64,000 bases of DNA from CAZDKK01 sp964506245. GTDB taxonomy: Bacteria > Eisenbacteria > RBG-16-71-46 > CAIMUX01 > WJJG01. Made by a program: the position numbers and the translations under genes. Location: contig CAZDKK010000015.1 of NCBI GenBank assembly GCA_964506245.1, positions 1 through 64,000 of the forward strand, read 5' to 3'. The notes under the pieces were generated by a model that saw only the letters and a program-made list of their open reading frames with translations, had not been told where the DNA came from and ran no database searches. Below are positions 44,101 to 52,400 of the stretch, in pieces; position 1 is the first letter of the stretch; each line of letters opens with the position of its first letter.

Positions 44101-44502
44101 GAACACGCCCCCGCCCGCGGCGATGCGCGGCGCCGTCTGGCGATCGGGGCCCACGGCGATCGGGAGCCCGCTGGGGTCGCGCAGCTCACCCTCGGCGGTG
44201 ACGCGGGCGGCAAAGATGTCCGGATCGCCGAGGCGCTCATCCTGCCAGATCACCCAGCTCTCGTGGGACAGCGTGGTATCGCACGCGATGGAAGGAGAGG
44301 TTTGCACCTCACCAGCGGCCATCAGCCCGGCGGACGTTCCGATCGCGAAGCGCGGGGAGAGGCCCTCCCAATCCAGATCCTGGGCCGCGGCTGGCGCACT
44401 CCAGAACGCGCCCATGGCCCAGATCACGGCCAGCCAACACCCCATAGCCCGTCCCGCGGGCCAACCGCGCAGCGCCCGGCCACCGCGAAATCTCGCCTTC
44501 AT
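41116..44502 (-). CDS. Large secreted beta-rich protein with FlgD-like sorting domain
   Basis: 1128 residues from the ATG at 44502 (GGGAGG 9 nt upstream); the frame extends further but the sequence there is not coding-like. A signal peptide (about residues 1-40, ending SAPAAAQ) precedes repeated blades such as SIACDTTLSHESWVIWQDERLGDPDIFAARV, TAPRIAAGGGVFLAIWQAT and FGTSSFMVTWTDTLGGRFATHGARI, a repeat of about 45-60 residues that suggests one or two beta-propellers. Residues about 850-1040 hold Ig-like modules. The last 85 residues are the FlgD-like domain (LTLRYRLPRSGEVQLVVFDAAGRRVATLVDGV, ending RSIRVR). Likely a surface or released protein; ligand unknown. Confidence 0.82.
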   Translation of the reverse strand: MKARFRGGRALRGWPAGRAMGCWLAVIWAMGAFWSAPAAAQDLDWEGLSPRFAIGTSAGLMAAGEVQTSPSIACDTTLSHESWVIWQDERLGDPDIFAARVTAEGELRDPSGLPIAVGPDRQTAPRIAAGGGVFLAIWQATDATKSAYRIEGVRLGSDGAALDESPVLITESDYELADLDLAFGTSSFMVTWTDTLGGRFATHGARIAAADGQVLDEEYIVLNAESNQQTGGDIAFNGEQYLLVYSREATLYDTTLGSQGQITSIDTTSLGEIAGRYISEDGAPAEETIKIEAAVVDADYTTDDLPMLAFGGDRFLVTWPARDVGQSQTSNREIFGRTLMTDGTLSARFGIAQTLRPRDSRTITGGPGGYQLAWVLQRGATTTYYGVHVNSDGSQVSTEYEIVPLVSSLGLEEPGGCGLVWNGEEYVFVGAVKYIAVAGDDQDIRMSWLDAAGVVTGGPVIVSQATSMQIPRAVVFDGSRYLTVWDEQVIGGWQIHGAFVTTEGVPAGPSFAVLPETHPQPWAPALAFGAGSFVLTWTEGTSLYAARLDADGQQTGARLRIADIATGRAAVGWDGERFPVAWKYVSGSDQGLMLSRVEYSGAELALVPFRLVTAPGSSVETTSIRLLYGTSSDPGLTCSGEQNLILWASKGFGIYAVQLPDTTTTWSNANLAVRLATGSDPGVPRAIFDGANYFIGWTDLPGTYAVRVRPDGLVLDPGRIPLDLQSQASDRPAVATDGSNRLAIWRSGSEGRWTLKGGRYGTDGRSIAGVEVFAGLDRATRWPLATKGPDGQVLLIYASYLSDAEHGALRLHGKLWQQQPPQVDIALHQNPGVTSDVSIIATPSEDISQGTLDVRANGAPIEMELVDAAHGIYQGWYQARATTVVRVVAAVGDSAGNLTLDERSFGIGEVSPGDGGFLTGPDGFVTLSCPPRALAIRSYVMILPQAAGSEATAANGFLLSPPDLEFEIPAALAARVPPRPSGLALSAPLPILERQVGQVWEPVPAQWSASDGTLRATITRLGMFRTRWAEAGEVSEPRIALSLGPAPWRTDLTLRYRLPRSGEVQLVVFDAAGRRVATLVDGVQEGGSEHTVVWNGALEGGGRAASGVYFARLRSADQMVTRRSIRVR

Positions 44503-44894
44503 ACCCACTACCCTCCCGGAACCCATCCGTGTGCCTAGGAGCAGGCCCCGCCACCCGGAGCGGCCGGCGGCCACAAGGCAGCGCAAGACGCCGGAGCCCG
44601 GATACCGGATCCACAGTCTAGGCATTCTAAACGCAGCCCGGCAACGAATGCAGCAGTTTCCCGCACCCCTTCGGAGACCTCGGGCAGGGCGACCGGAGGC
44701 CCCGGGGGTCGCCGGCCCCCCTCCAAGCTCGACGGACCGACGGCCTGCATTCCCACCCGGCGGGGCTCCCCGTCCCGGGGCTGGACGCCCCAGCGAGGGA
44801 TCTTCTATGCTGGAACGCTCGCGGGCGGGGATCAGGGCTGCAGCCACCGTGCGACCCCAGCGGCCCGCGCAGACCAAGACCGGGAGGAGGACCC
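44503..44894. other. Divergent intergenic region
   Basis: 392 bp between the large secreted-protein gene and the citrate lyase operon. A possible minus-strand promoter is TTGCCG (complement of 44639-44644) and TAGACT (complement of 44615-44620) with an 18-bp spacer. A GGAGGAGG site at 44882-44889 serves the CitDE start. I see no other feature. Confidence 0.55.
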
Positions 44895-46106
44895 ATGCCG
44901 GAGCAGGCTTCGGCCGGAAGGCGAGACGCGAAGTCGGACCTCATTGTCACGATGACCAAAGGCGGGCCGCCCGAGAACGAGGTCCGCATTGAGAGTTCGG
45001 CAATCCACCTGTTTGGCAAGCGGGTCGAGGAGATCGCGCGGGCCACGCTGGAGAAGCTGGGGGTCCGGAACACCCAGGTGGCCATCAGCGATCGGGCCGC
45101 CTTCGACTGGGTAATCATGGCCCGCGTGGAAGCCGCGGCCAAGCGGCTCTACCCAGAGCTGGCCGGCGAGGCCCTGCCCGAGCTGGCCACCCCGTTCCGG
45201 CCCACGCCGCGGGATCGCATGCGCCGCTCGCGGCTCTATCTGCCGGGCGTCAACCCGGACCTCATGCTCAACGCGGGCCTCTTCGGGCCGGATGGGGTGA
45301 TCCTCGACCTCGAGGACTCGGTCTCCCCGGCGGAGAAGGACACCGCGCGGATCCTGGTGCGCAATGCGCTGCGCGCGATCGACTTCGGGAACGCCGAGCG
45401 CATGGTGCGCATCAACCCCACCCCGGCCGGGCTCATGGACCTGCCGGCGGTCGTCCCTCACGGCGTCAATCTGATCCTGATCCCCAAGGCCGAGAAGCCG
45501 AGCGACATCACGGAGGTCGCCAACGCCATCGACCAGATCACGACCCGCCACCGCATCACCGACCCGATCTGGCTGATGCCGATCCTCGAGAGCGCCAGGG
45601 GCGTGCTCAACGCCCAGCCGATCGGCGCGGCCCACGAGCGCGTGGCCGCGCTCTCCTTTGGCGCGGAGGACTTCACCCGCGACATCCAGGCCGAGCGCAC
45701 GGTGGAGGGGCGCGAGAGCTTCGTCGCCCGCTCGCTGGTCGTGCTCGGCGCGCGCGCCGCCGGGGTGCAGCCGATCGACACGGTCTTCTCCGACGTCGAG
45801 GACTCCGCGGGACTGCGCGCGAGCGTGCTCGAGGCGATCGCGCTCGGCTTCGAGGGCAAGGGCTGTATCCACCCGCGGCAGATCGAGGTGATCCACGAGG
45901 CCTTCCGGCCGAAGGACGCGGACCTCGTCCACGCCCTCAACGTCAAGGCCGCCATGGAGGAGGCCGAGCGCAACGGCTCGGGGGTCATCAGCCTGGGGAC
46001 GAAGATGGTGGACCCGCCGGTCGTGGCCCGCGCGCTGCGACTCTTGCGGGTGGCCGCCGAGATGGGCATCGACGTCGCGGCCCTGGCGCCGAAGAAGGAG
46101 GGTTGA
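44895..46106 (+). CDS. citE: Citrate lyase acyl-carrier/beta subunit fusion (CitD-CitE)
   Basis: 403 residues. Residues 1-90 match the gamma subunit CitD, the acyl carrier protein: DAKSDLIVTMTKGGPPENEVRIES, then FGKRVEEIARATLEKLGVRN and VIMARVEAAAKRLYPE. S14 stands where the phosphoribosyl-dephospho-CoA prosthetic group is attached in CitD. Residues 105-400 are CitE: RSRLYLPGVNPDLMLNAGLFGPDGVILDLEDSVSPAEKD in outline, with R and E/D metal and citryl ligands (LDLEDSV, PILESARGV, LSFGAEDFTRDI). CitE cleaves citryl-ACP to oxaloacetate and acetyl-ACP. The fusion of two normally separate subunits is unusual. citF follows after 3 bp. No citC, citX or citG lies nearby. Confidence 0.92.
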   Translation: MPEQASAGRRDAKSDLIVTMTKGGPPENEVRIESSAIHLFGKRVEEIARATLEKLGVRNTQVAISDRAAFDWVIMARVEAAAKRLYPELAGEALPELATPFRPTPRDRMRRSRLYLPGVNPDLMLNAGLFGPDGVILDLEDSVSPAEKDTARILVRNALRAIDFGNAERMVRINPTPAGLMDLPAVVPHGVNLILIPKAEKPSDITEVANAIDQITTRHRITDPIWLMPILESARGVLNAQPIGAAHERVAALSFGAEDFTRDIQAERTVEGRESFVARSLVVLGARAAGVQPIDTVFSDVEDSAGLRASVLEAIALGFEGKGCIHPRQIEVIHEAFRPKDADLVHALNVKAAMEEAERNGSGVISLGTKMVDPPVVARALRLLRVAAEMGIDVAALAPKKEG

Positions 46107-46109
46107 TCC

Positions 46110-47672
46110 GTGGCCGAGATGGTCAAGAACGCGGTGGGACGCCTCGTGCCCACAGAAGTCAACGGCAAGGCGCAGACCCCCTTCCTCGGCGTGGCCAAGT
46201 TCGAGCCCACGGGCCGCACGGTGGGCACGCCGATCCGCGCTTGCCACCATTACCCGCTCGACAAGCGCGTGCCGACGATGCGCGACGCGCTGGAGAAGGT
46301 GGGGCTGCGCGACGGCATGACGATCGGCATGCACCACCACATGCGCAACGGCGATCAGATCATCGTACCGCTCTTCGACACGATCGCCGAGATGGGCGTG
46401 AGGGACATCATCTTCGCCCCCTCGGCGCTCTTCCCGTGCCACGAGCCGCTGATCAAGCACCTCGACAGCGGGGTGATCCACCAAATCGAAGGTTCGATGA
46501 ACGGCCCGATCGGGAAGTACTGCAGCGAGGGGCGGATGAAGGGCATGGCCATCCTGCGCTCGCACGGGGGCCGCTACCAGGCGATCCAGGACGGGGATCT
46601 GCACATCGACATCGGCATCATCCCCGCCCCATCGGCTGACATGATGGGCAACGCGACCGGCGCCTACGGCCCCTCGGCCTGTGGCTCCCTCGGGTTTGCG
46701 CTGGCCGACTCCGAGTACGCCGACAACGTCATCGTCGTGACGGACAACCTGGTCGAGGTGCCTTGCATCCCCTGGGAGATCCAGGGCATGAGCGCCGACG
46801 TGGTCGTCGAGGTGCCCAAGATCGGCGATCCATCCAAGATCGTCTCGGGCACGACCGAGCTGACGAAGAGCCCCACGCGGCTCCTGATCTCGAAGTACGT
46901 GGCCGACTTCATCGAGGCGGCCGGCTACTTGGGTCAGCCCTTCCAGGCCGGCGCGGGCGGCATCTCGCTGGCCGCGATCATCTTCATCGCCGAGCGCATG
47001 CGGGCCAAGGGACTGCGTGCCGCGTTCGCCCGCGGCGGATCGACCCAAGTCCTCGTCGACATGCTCAACGAGGGGCTGATCGGCGCCATCCTCGACGGGC
47101 AGACCTTCGATCTGGCCGGTGTGAAATCGATCGGCGAGCACCCGCGCCACGTGCCCACGACGCCCTTCACGAGCTACAACTACCACGGCAAGGGCAACTG
47201 GGCACCCTACATCGCCACGGCCGTGCTGGGTGCGACCGAGGTCGACGTCAACTTCCAGGCCAACGTCGTGACCCACTCGGACGGCTACCTGCTCCACGGA
47301 ATCGGCGGCTGGCAGAACACGCTCTTCGGCGAGTGCTCGATCCTGGCGTTCCCGCTCTTCCGCGGCCGGATCCCGATCGTGATGGACCAGGTCACCACGG
47401 TCTGTGCCCCGGGCGAGCTGATCACCGCTGTGATCACCGAGCGGGGCATCGCGGTCAACCCGAAGCACCGCAACGGCCCGGCGATTCTCGAGCGCATCAA
47501 GGGCTCGGGGCTGCCGCTCACCACGATCGAGGAGTTGCACGAGATCGGGCGCAAGATGTGCGGCCAGCCGCAGCCGCCCGACGTCGACCGCAGCCGCCCG
47601 GTCGCGGCGATCAAATGGGTCGACGGGACGGTGATCGACACGGTGTACAAGGTGAACTACGCCGGGGTCTGA
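46110..47672 (+). CDS. citF: Citrate lyase alpha subunit (CitF)
   Basis: 520 residues from a GTG start three bases after the citDE stop, so translation is coupled. CitF is the acyl-ACP:citrate transferase that exchanges acetyl for citrate on the carrier. The sequence aligns along its length with the family: GMTIGMHHHMRNGDQIIVPLFDTIAEMGVRDIIFAPSALFPCHEPLIKHL in outline, GAYGPSACGSLGFALADSEYADNVIVVTDNL, GAGGISLAAI and ECSILAFPLFRGRIP. With the CitDE fusion it should form the complete lyase. Possible roles are citrate fermentation or a reductive TCA step. Its 3' end overlaps the convergent permease gene by 16 bp. Confidence 0.94.
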   Translation: MAEMVKNAVGRLVPTEVNGKAQTPFLGVAKFEPTGRTVGTPIRACHHYPLDKRVPTMRDALEKVGLRDGMTIGMHHHMRNGDQIIVPLFDTIAEMGVRDIIFAPSALFPCHEPLIKHLDSGVIHQIEGSMNGPIGKYCSEGRMKGMAILRSHGGRYQAIQDGDLHIDIGIIPAPSADMMGNATGAYGPSACGSLGFALADSEYADNVIVVTDNLVEVPCIPWEIQGMSADVVVEVPKIGDPSKIVSGTTELTKSPTRLLISKYVADFIEAAGYLGQPFQAGAGGISLAAIIFIAERMRAKGLRAAFARGGSTQVLVDMLNEGLIGAILDGQTFDLAGVKSIGEHPRHVPTTPFTSYNYHGKGNWAPYIATAVLGATEVDVNFQANVVTHSDGYLLHGIGGWQNTLFGECSILAFPLFRGRIPIVMDQVTTVCAPGELITAVITERGIAVNPKHRNGPAILERIKGSGLPLTTIEELHEIGRKMCGQPQPPDVDRSRPVAAIKWVDGTVIDTVYKVNYAGV

Positions 47673-49147
47673 GGCCCGGTCGCACCGCGCCTGCGCCACA
47701 GCCAGTAGACGGGGATGCCCAGCAGCACGATCACCATCCCCGGCCAGGTGTAGCGCGGCTTCACGATCAGCAGGTCCACGCAGATCGCCAGCGAGGCGAG
47801 CACGTAGAGCGCCGGCAGCACCGGATAGCCGGGGGCGCGAAAGGGCCGCTCGTCGTGCGGGCGGCGCCGGCGCAGGATGAAGATGCCCGCGACGGTGAGC
47901 GAGTAGAAGATGAGCACGGCGAAGATGACGTAATCGAGCAGATCGCCGTAGCGCCCCGAGAGGCACAGCGCGCACGACCAGATCCCCTGGAAGACCAGCG
48001 CCACCCCGGGCACGGCGTGACGGTTGAGAACGCCGGTGCGGCGGAAGAAGAGCCCATCGCGCGCCATGGTGTAGTAGACCCGTGCCGCGCTCAGGATCAT
48101 CCCGTTGTTGCAGCCGAAGGTGGAGATCATGATGCACAGGGCCATCACCACGGCGGCGGCCGGGCCCAGGATCGCCCCGGCGGCAGCCGCGCCGACCCGG
48201 TCGTCCGTGGCGAACTGGATACCGCGCCCCGCCGCGTCGGTCGCCCGGGGATCCCCGGCCACGGGCAGCGCCAGCACGTAGGCGAGGTTCGCGAGCAGGT
48301 AGAGCACGACGACCGCTGCCACCCCGATGCCCAGCGACCGCGCCACCGTGCGCCGCGGGTCCACGGTCTCGCTGGCCGTGAAGGTGGAGCTGTTCCACGC
48401 GTCGCAGGCGAACAGGGCCCCGACCGAGGCGGCCCCCAGCGCCATCCACAGCGGCAGCCCGGTAAGCGCTTCGCGGATGACCCCTCCGTCGGCTTGCGCG
48501 ATCACGCGGCTCGCGCCCCAGAAGTGGGTGAAGTTGGCGGAGATCGCCGCGTGGTTGCGCCCGAGCCAGAGACCGAGCCCGATGAGTCCCAGCAGGGCAG
48601 CGACCTTGGTCAGCGTGAAGACGTCCTGGATGAGCTTGCCGGCGCGCAGCCCCCGCGTGTTGACCCAGGTGAGCAGGGCGATGCTGGCAATGGCCACGAG
48701 CTGCGCGGCGTTGATCGGCCAACCCAACACCCGGCCGAGCACGTGCTCCTCGCTCCAGGCCGGGACGAGGACGGCCACGTACTTGGCGAAGGCCACCCCC
48801 ACCGCGGCGATGGATCCCGGCTGGATGACCAGGAAGAGCGTCCAGCCATAGAGGAAGCCCATGAGCGGGTTGTAGCACTCGCGCAGGTAGACGTATTGCC
48901 CGCCGGCCTGGGGCATCATCCCGGCCAGCTCGCCGTAGCTCAGGGCGGCCACCAAGGTGAGGAGGCCACTGGCCAGCCAGACCAGCAACAGCCAGCCGGC
49001 CGATCCGAGCGTGCGGGCTATGTCAGGGCTGACGACGAAGATGCCCGAGCCGACCATCGACCCGATCACCAGCATTGTCGCATCGAGCAACCGGATCTCC
49101 CGGCGCCAGGCGGGCGGCGCCGGCTGCAGTGCTGATCCCGATCCCAT
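47657..49147 (-). CDS. APC-family amino acid permease
   Basis: 496 residues with about 12 hydrophobic segments. The opening REIRLLDATMLVIGSMVGSGIFVVSPDIARTLGSAGWLLLVW is typical of the LAT/APC superfamily (GSGIF unwound helix 1). It continues with YGELAGMMPQAGGQYVYLRECY in helix 3 and FACDAWNSSTFTASETVDPRRTVARSL in helices 6-7. The frame starts earlier, but the ATG at 49147 is the right distance from helix 1. Substrate is an amino acid or related solute, not predictable. It shares 16 bp with the end of citF and may be unrelated functionally. Confidence 0.9.
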   Translation of the reverse strand: MGSGSALQPAPPAWRREIRLLDATMLVIGSMVGSGIFVVSPDIARTLGSAGWLLLVWLASGLLTLVAALSYGELAGMMPQAGGQYVYLRECYNPLMGFLYGWTLFLVIQPGSIAAVGVAFAKYVAVLVPAWSEEHVLGRVLGWPINAAQLVAIASIALLTWVNTRGLRAGKLIQDVFTLTKVAALLGLIGLGLWLGRNHAAISANFTHFWGASRVIAQADGGVIREALTGLPLWMALGAASVGALFACDAWNSSTFTASETVDPRRTVARSLGIGVAAVVVLYLLANLAYVLALPVAGDPRATDAAGRGIQFATDDRVGAAAAGAILGPAAAVVMALCIMISTFGCNNGMILSAARVYYTMARDGLFFRRTGVLNRHAVPGVALVFQGIWSCALCLSGRYGDLLDYVIFAVLIFYSLTVAGIFILRRRRPHDERPFRAPGYPVLPALYVLASLAICVDLLIVKPRYTWPGMVIVLLGIPVYWLWRRRGATGPQTPA

Positions 49148-49237
49148 GGGGACGCACTCTACCAGAGCGGTCGGCCGCGGGCCACGTGCGGCACCCAGCC
49201 CTTTGCGTGGACATACGTATACATGCCTCGACGTTGC

Positions 49238-49266
49238 TTGAATCGGTGGTTTGGCAGGCTGATACT
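49238..49266 (+). promoter_or_regulatory. Promoter of the giant surface protein
   Basis: TTGAAT at 49238-49243 and GATACT at 49261-49266 with a 17-bp spacer. The start near 49273 gives a leader of about 135 nt. A GAGGAGGA ribosome site (49393-49400) precedes the ATG at 49408. Confidence 0.5.
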
Positions 49267-49407
49267 GAATGATGACTGTAGGTCGGACTGGCCAGCGCAA
49301 CTTGGCCGTCCCTATCGGTGGGTCAGTTCGAGGGCAACCTGTATCCAGCACACGAGCCTCTTTTCGCTCGGCATCTTCAGGTCTCCCCACTCGAGGAGGA
49401 ATCATCC

Positions 49408-52400
49408 ATGCGGAAGTCTTCGCGGATCTCATTGCATCTCGGGGTCAGCGTGCTCTCCGTCCTGCTGCTGGCGGCGCTTGCCATCCCGGCGAGCGCGCAG
49501 CTCCAGGGAGGAAACAGCTACCCAATCGACGGCACGGAGAATCCCCCGGTCTCCTTCGCCTCGATCACCAGCGCGGTCACCTACATGACCGCCAGTGGCG
49601 TCACCGGCTCGGGCCAGGTCTGGCTCGAGCTCAGCCCCGGGTACGCCGGCGAGGCCGGGCCGGTCACGATCGGCGCGATCCCGGGCGTGAGCGCCACCCT
49701 GGGCGTCACCTTCCGGCCTGATTCGGGCTACGTCGCGACGTCCGAGATTGCCGGTGGTTCTTCCACCCAGTGGGCGATCCGGATCGCGGGCAGCTACATC
49801 ACCCTCGACGGCCAGGGCGGCGGGGGGGGCGGCGGTCGCGACTGGACCATTCGCTGCACGGGCTCCGGTACCAGCGGCTACGGGCAGTCCGCGGTGCGCA
49901 TCGACAATACCAGCGGCAGTCTGACCGACATCGCCGTGCGCTACTGCATCCTCGAAGCCGAGGCGGCCAACACAACCTCGGCCATCTTCGGCATGACCGG
50001 CAGCACGTCCAACACCCTCAAGAACCTGATCGTCGAGGAGAACCTCATCCGCAGCACCGGCTTGACCTCCCCGAATTGCCGCGGCTACGGCATGAGCCTG
50101 GCGACGATCAGCAACGCCGGCAACACCGGCTGGATCATCCGCAACAACACCTTCAACGACACCTACGCCAACGGCATCCGCCTCACCGGCGGATTCCCCG
50201 GCGCGCTCATCTACGGCAACGAGATCTACCACACCGCCACGATCACGCAGCCGTCGGCGACCGAGTACTCGGGCATCTATTTCTCTACCTCTGCCAGCGC
50301 CGGCACGCAGATCTACGACAACCTCGTCTATGACATCAAGCTCGCGGGCGCTTCCAGCGCTGTCAATGGCCTCTACTTCTACACGGCCAACAGCACCGGC
50401 GACCGGATCAAGGTCTACAACAACCGCGTCGCGATCGGCCCCGGCGTGGTGTCGGCCATCGACATCTTCGGAATCCGCGAATACACGTCGAGCGGCGGCC
50501 TGATCGACTACGATTACAACTCCGTGTGGATCGGCGGCTCGCCCACTTCGGGCAGCAACAACTCCGCCGCCTTCCGCAAGCAGTCGAGCGGCGTGCTCAA
50601 CGTCCGCAACAACATCTTCTACAACGCCCGTTCGAATAACGGCGCGACGGGCACGCACTGGGCCATCATGGCGAACAACACCACGTTCGCCTCGATCAAC
50701 TACAACGACTACTACGCCGACGGCACGGGCGGCGTCTTGGGTACGACGACCGGCGCCACGGGCGGCAACGTGACCACCCTGGCGGCGTGGAAGGCGGCGG
50801 TACCGGCAGACGTAGCCAGCGTCTCGCAGGATCCGCACTACGTCAACGCGGCCGGCTCGCCGCCCGACCTGCACCTGGATGCGACCATCGCGAGCCAGCT
50901 CGAGTCGGGCGGCACCGCGATCGCCGGCATCGACTACGACTTCGAGGGCGACATCCGCTACGGTTCGGCTGGCTACAGCGGGACCGGCACGGCGCCCGAC
51001 ATCGGCGCCGACGAGATGGAGGGACTGCCGCTCGACCTGACGCCACCCGTAATCACCTACATTCCGCTGGCGAATGATGCCGGCACGACCACGCGTGAGT
51101 TCACGGACGTCGCGGTCACCGACGCCAGCGGTGTCAATGGCAGCGCGGGCACCAGGCCGCGCGTCTATTACAAGAAGTACGGCGATGCCAACACCTGGGG
51201 TGACAACACCAGCGCGACCGACGGCTGGAAGTATGCCGAGGCCAATGGCTCGACGTCGCCCTTCGACTTCACCATCGACTACTCGCTCGTCTACGGCGGC
51301 AGCGTGGCGAGCGGGGACACCATCCAGTACTTCGTGGTCGCCCAGGACCTGGCCAGCACGCCCAACGTCGGCATCAACTCGGGCACCTTCGCCGCGCAGC
51401 CGGCGAGCGTCGACCTGACCACGGCGGCCTTCCCAATCACCGGGACGATCAACAGCTATCTGATCGTCGGGACGCTCGCGGGCGAGTTCACCGTCGGCAC
51501 CGGCGGCGACTACGAGACGCTGAAAGGCGCCTTCGACGACATCAACCTGAATGTGGTCGCCGGGGAGATCACCCTGACGATCCTCGCCTCGGGCACGACG
51601 GAGACCGCGTCGGCGGTGCTGAACGCCGTGGCCTACCAGGGTGGCCCCTGGACGATCACGATCAAGCCGGAAGCCGGCGCCACGCCGACGATCACCGGCG
51701 CGATCGGCGGTGCGCTGGTCAAGCTGAACGGCGCCGACCACGTCGTCATCGACGGGTCGAACAGCGCCGGCGGGACGACCCGCGACCTGACGTTCGCGAA
51801 CACCAGCACGGCGGCCAGCGGCGTCATCTGGATGAACAGCCTCGGCGCCGGTCAGGGCGCGACCGACAACACGGTCAAGAACTGCATCGTGCTCGCCGGT
51901 GCGGACCAGTCGACCGGCACGACCGAGACCTGGGGTATCGTCTGCTCGGGAACCTCGATGAGCACGACCGGCTACGGCGCGGACAACGACAACATCACGA
52001 TCGCCAACAACGAGGTCCGCAAGGTTCGCTGGGGCATCTACGTGCTGGGCATCTCGGGGAACCCGAACGAAACCTACTTGATCGAAGGGAACCTGATCGG
52101 CCCGGCTGCTTTCGGCAGCGAGTCGATCGGCCGGGGCGGGATCACGATCCGCTACACGAACCACGCCACGATCCAGGACAATGAGGTTCGCTGCGTGGGC
52201 GGAACCTACGCCTTGACGTCCAGCGGCACGGACCGGGTCGGGATCGGCGTCGGCGGCGACATCTGGAGCCCCACCCCGACGACCGCGGGCGGCTGCGTCG
52301 TGCAGCGCAACGTGGTGCACGACATCGTCGAGGAACGCACTTTCTCGGCGGTCGGGATCGTCGTGGCGGGCCAGGGCTCGCCCAGCGGCAACCTGATCGT

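Noticed and set aside
41233..44538. Plus-strand open frame of 1101 codons opposite the secreted beta protein
   Set aside because: No signal, domains or ribosome site; the opposite strand encodes a secreted protein with repeats and a sorting domain.
44832..48878. Minus-strand open frame of 1348 codons across citDE and citF
   Set aside because: Antisense shadow of well-recognised genes; its composition lacks protein domains.
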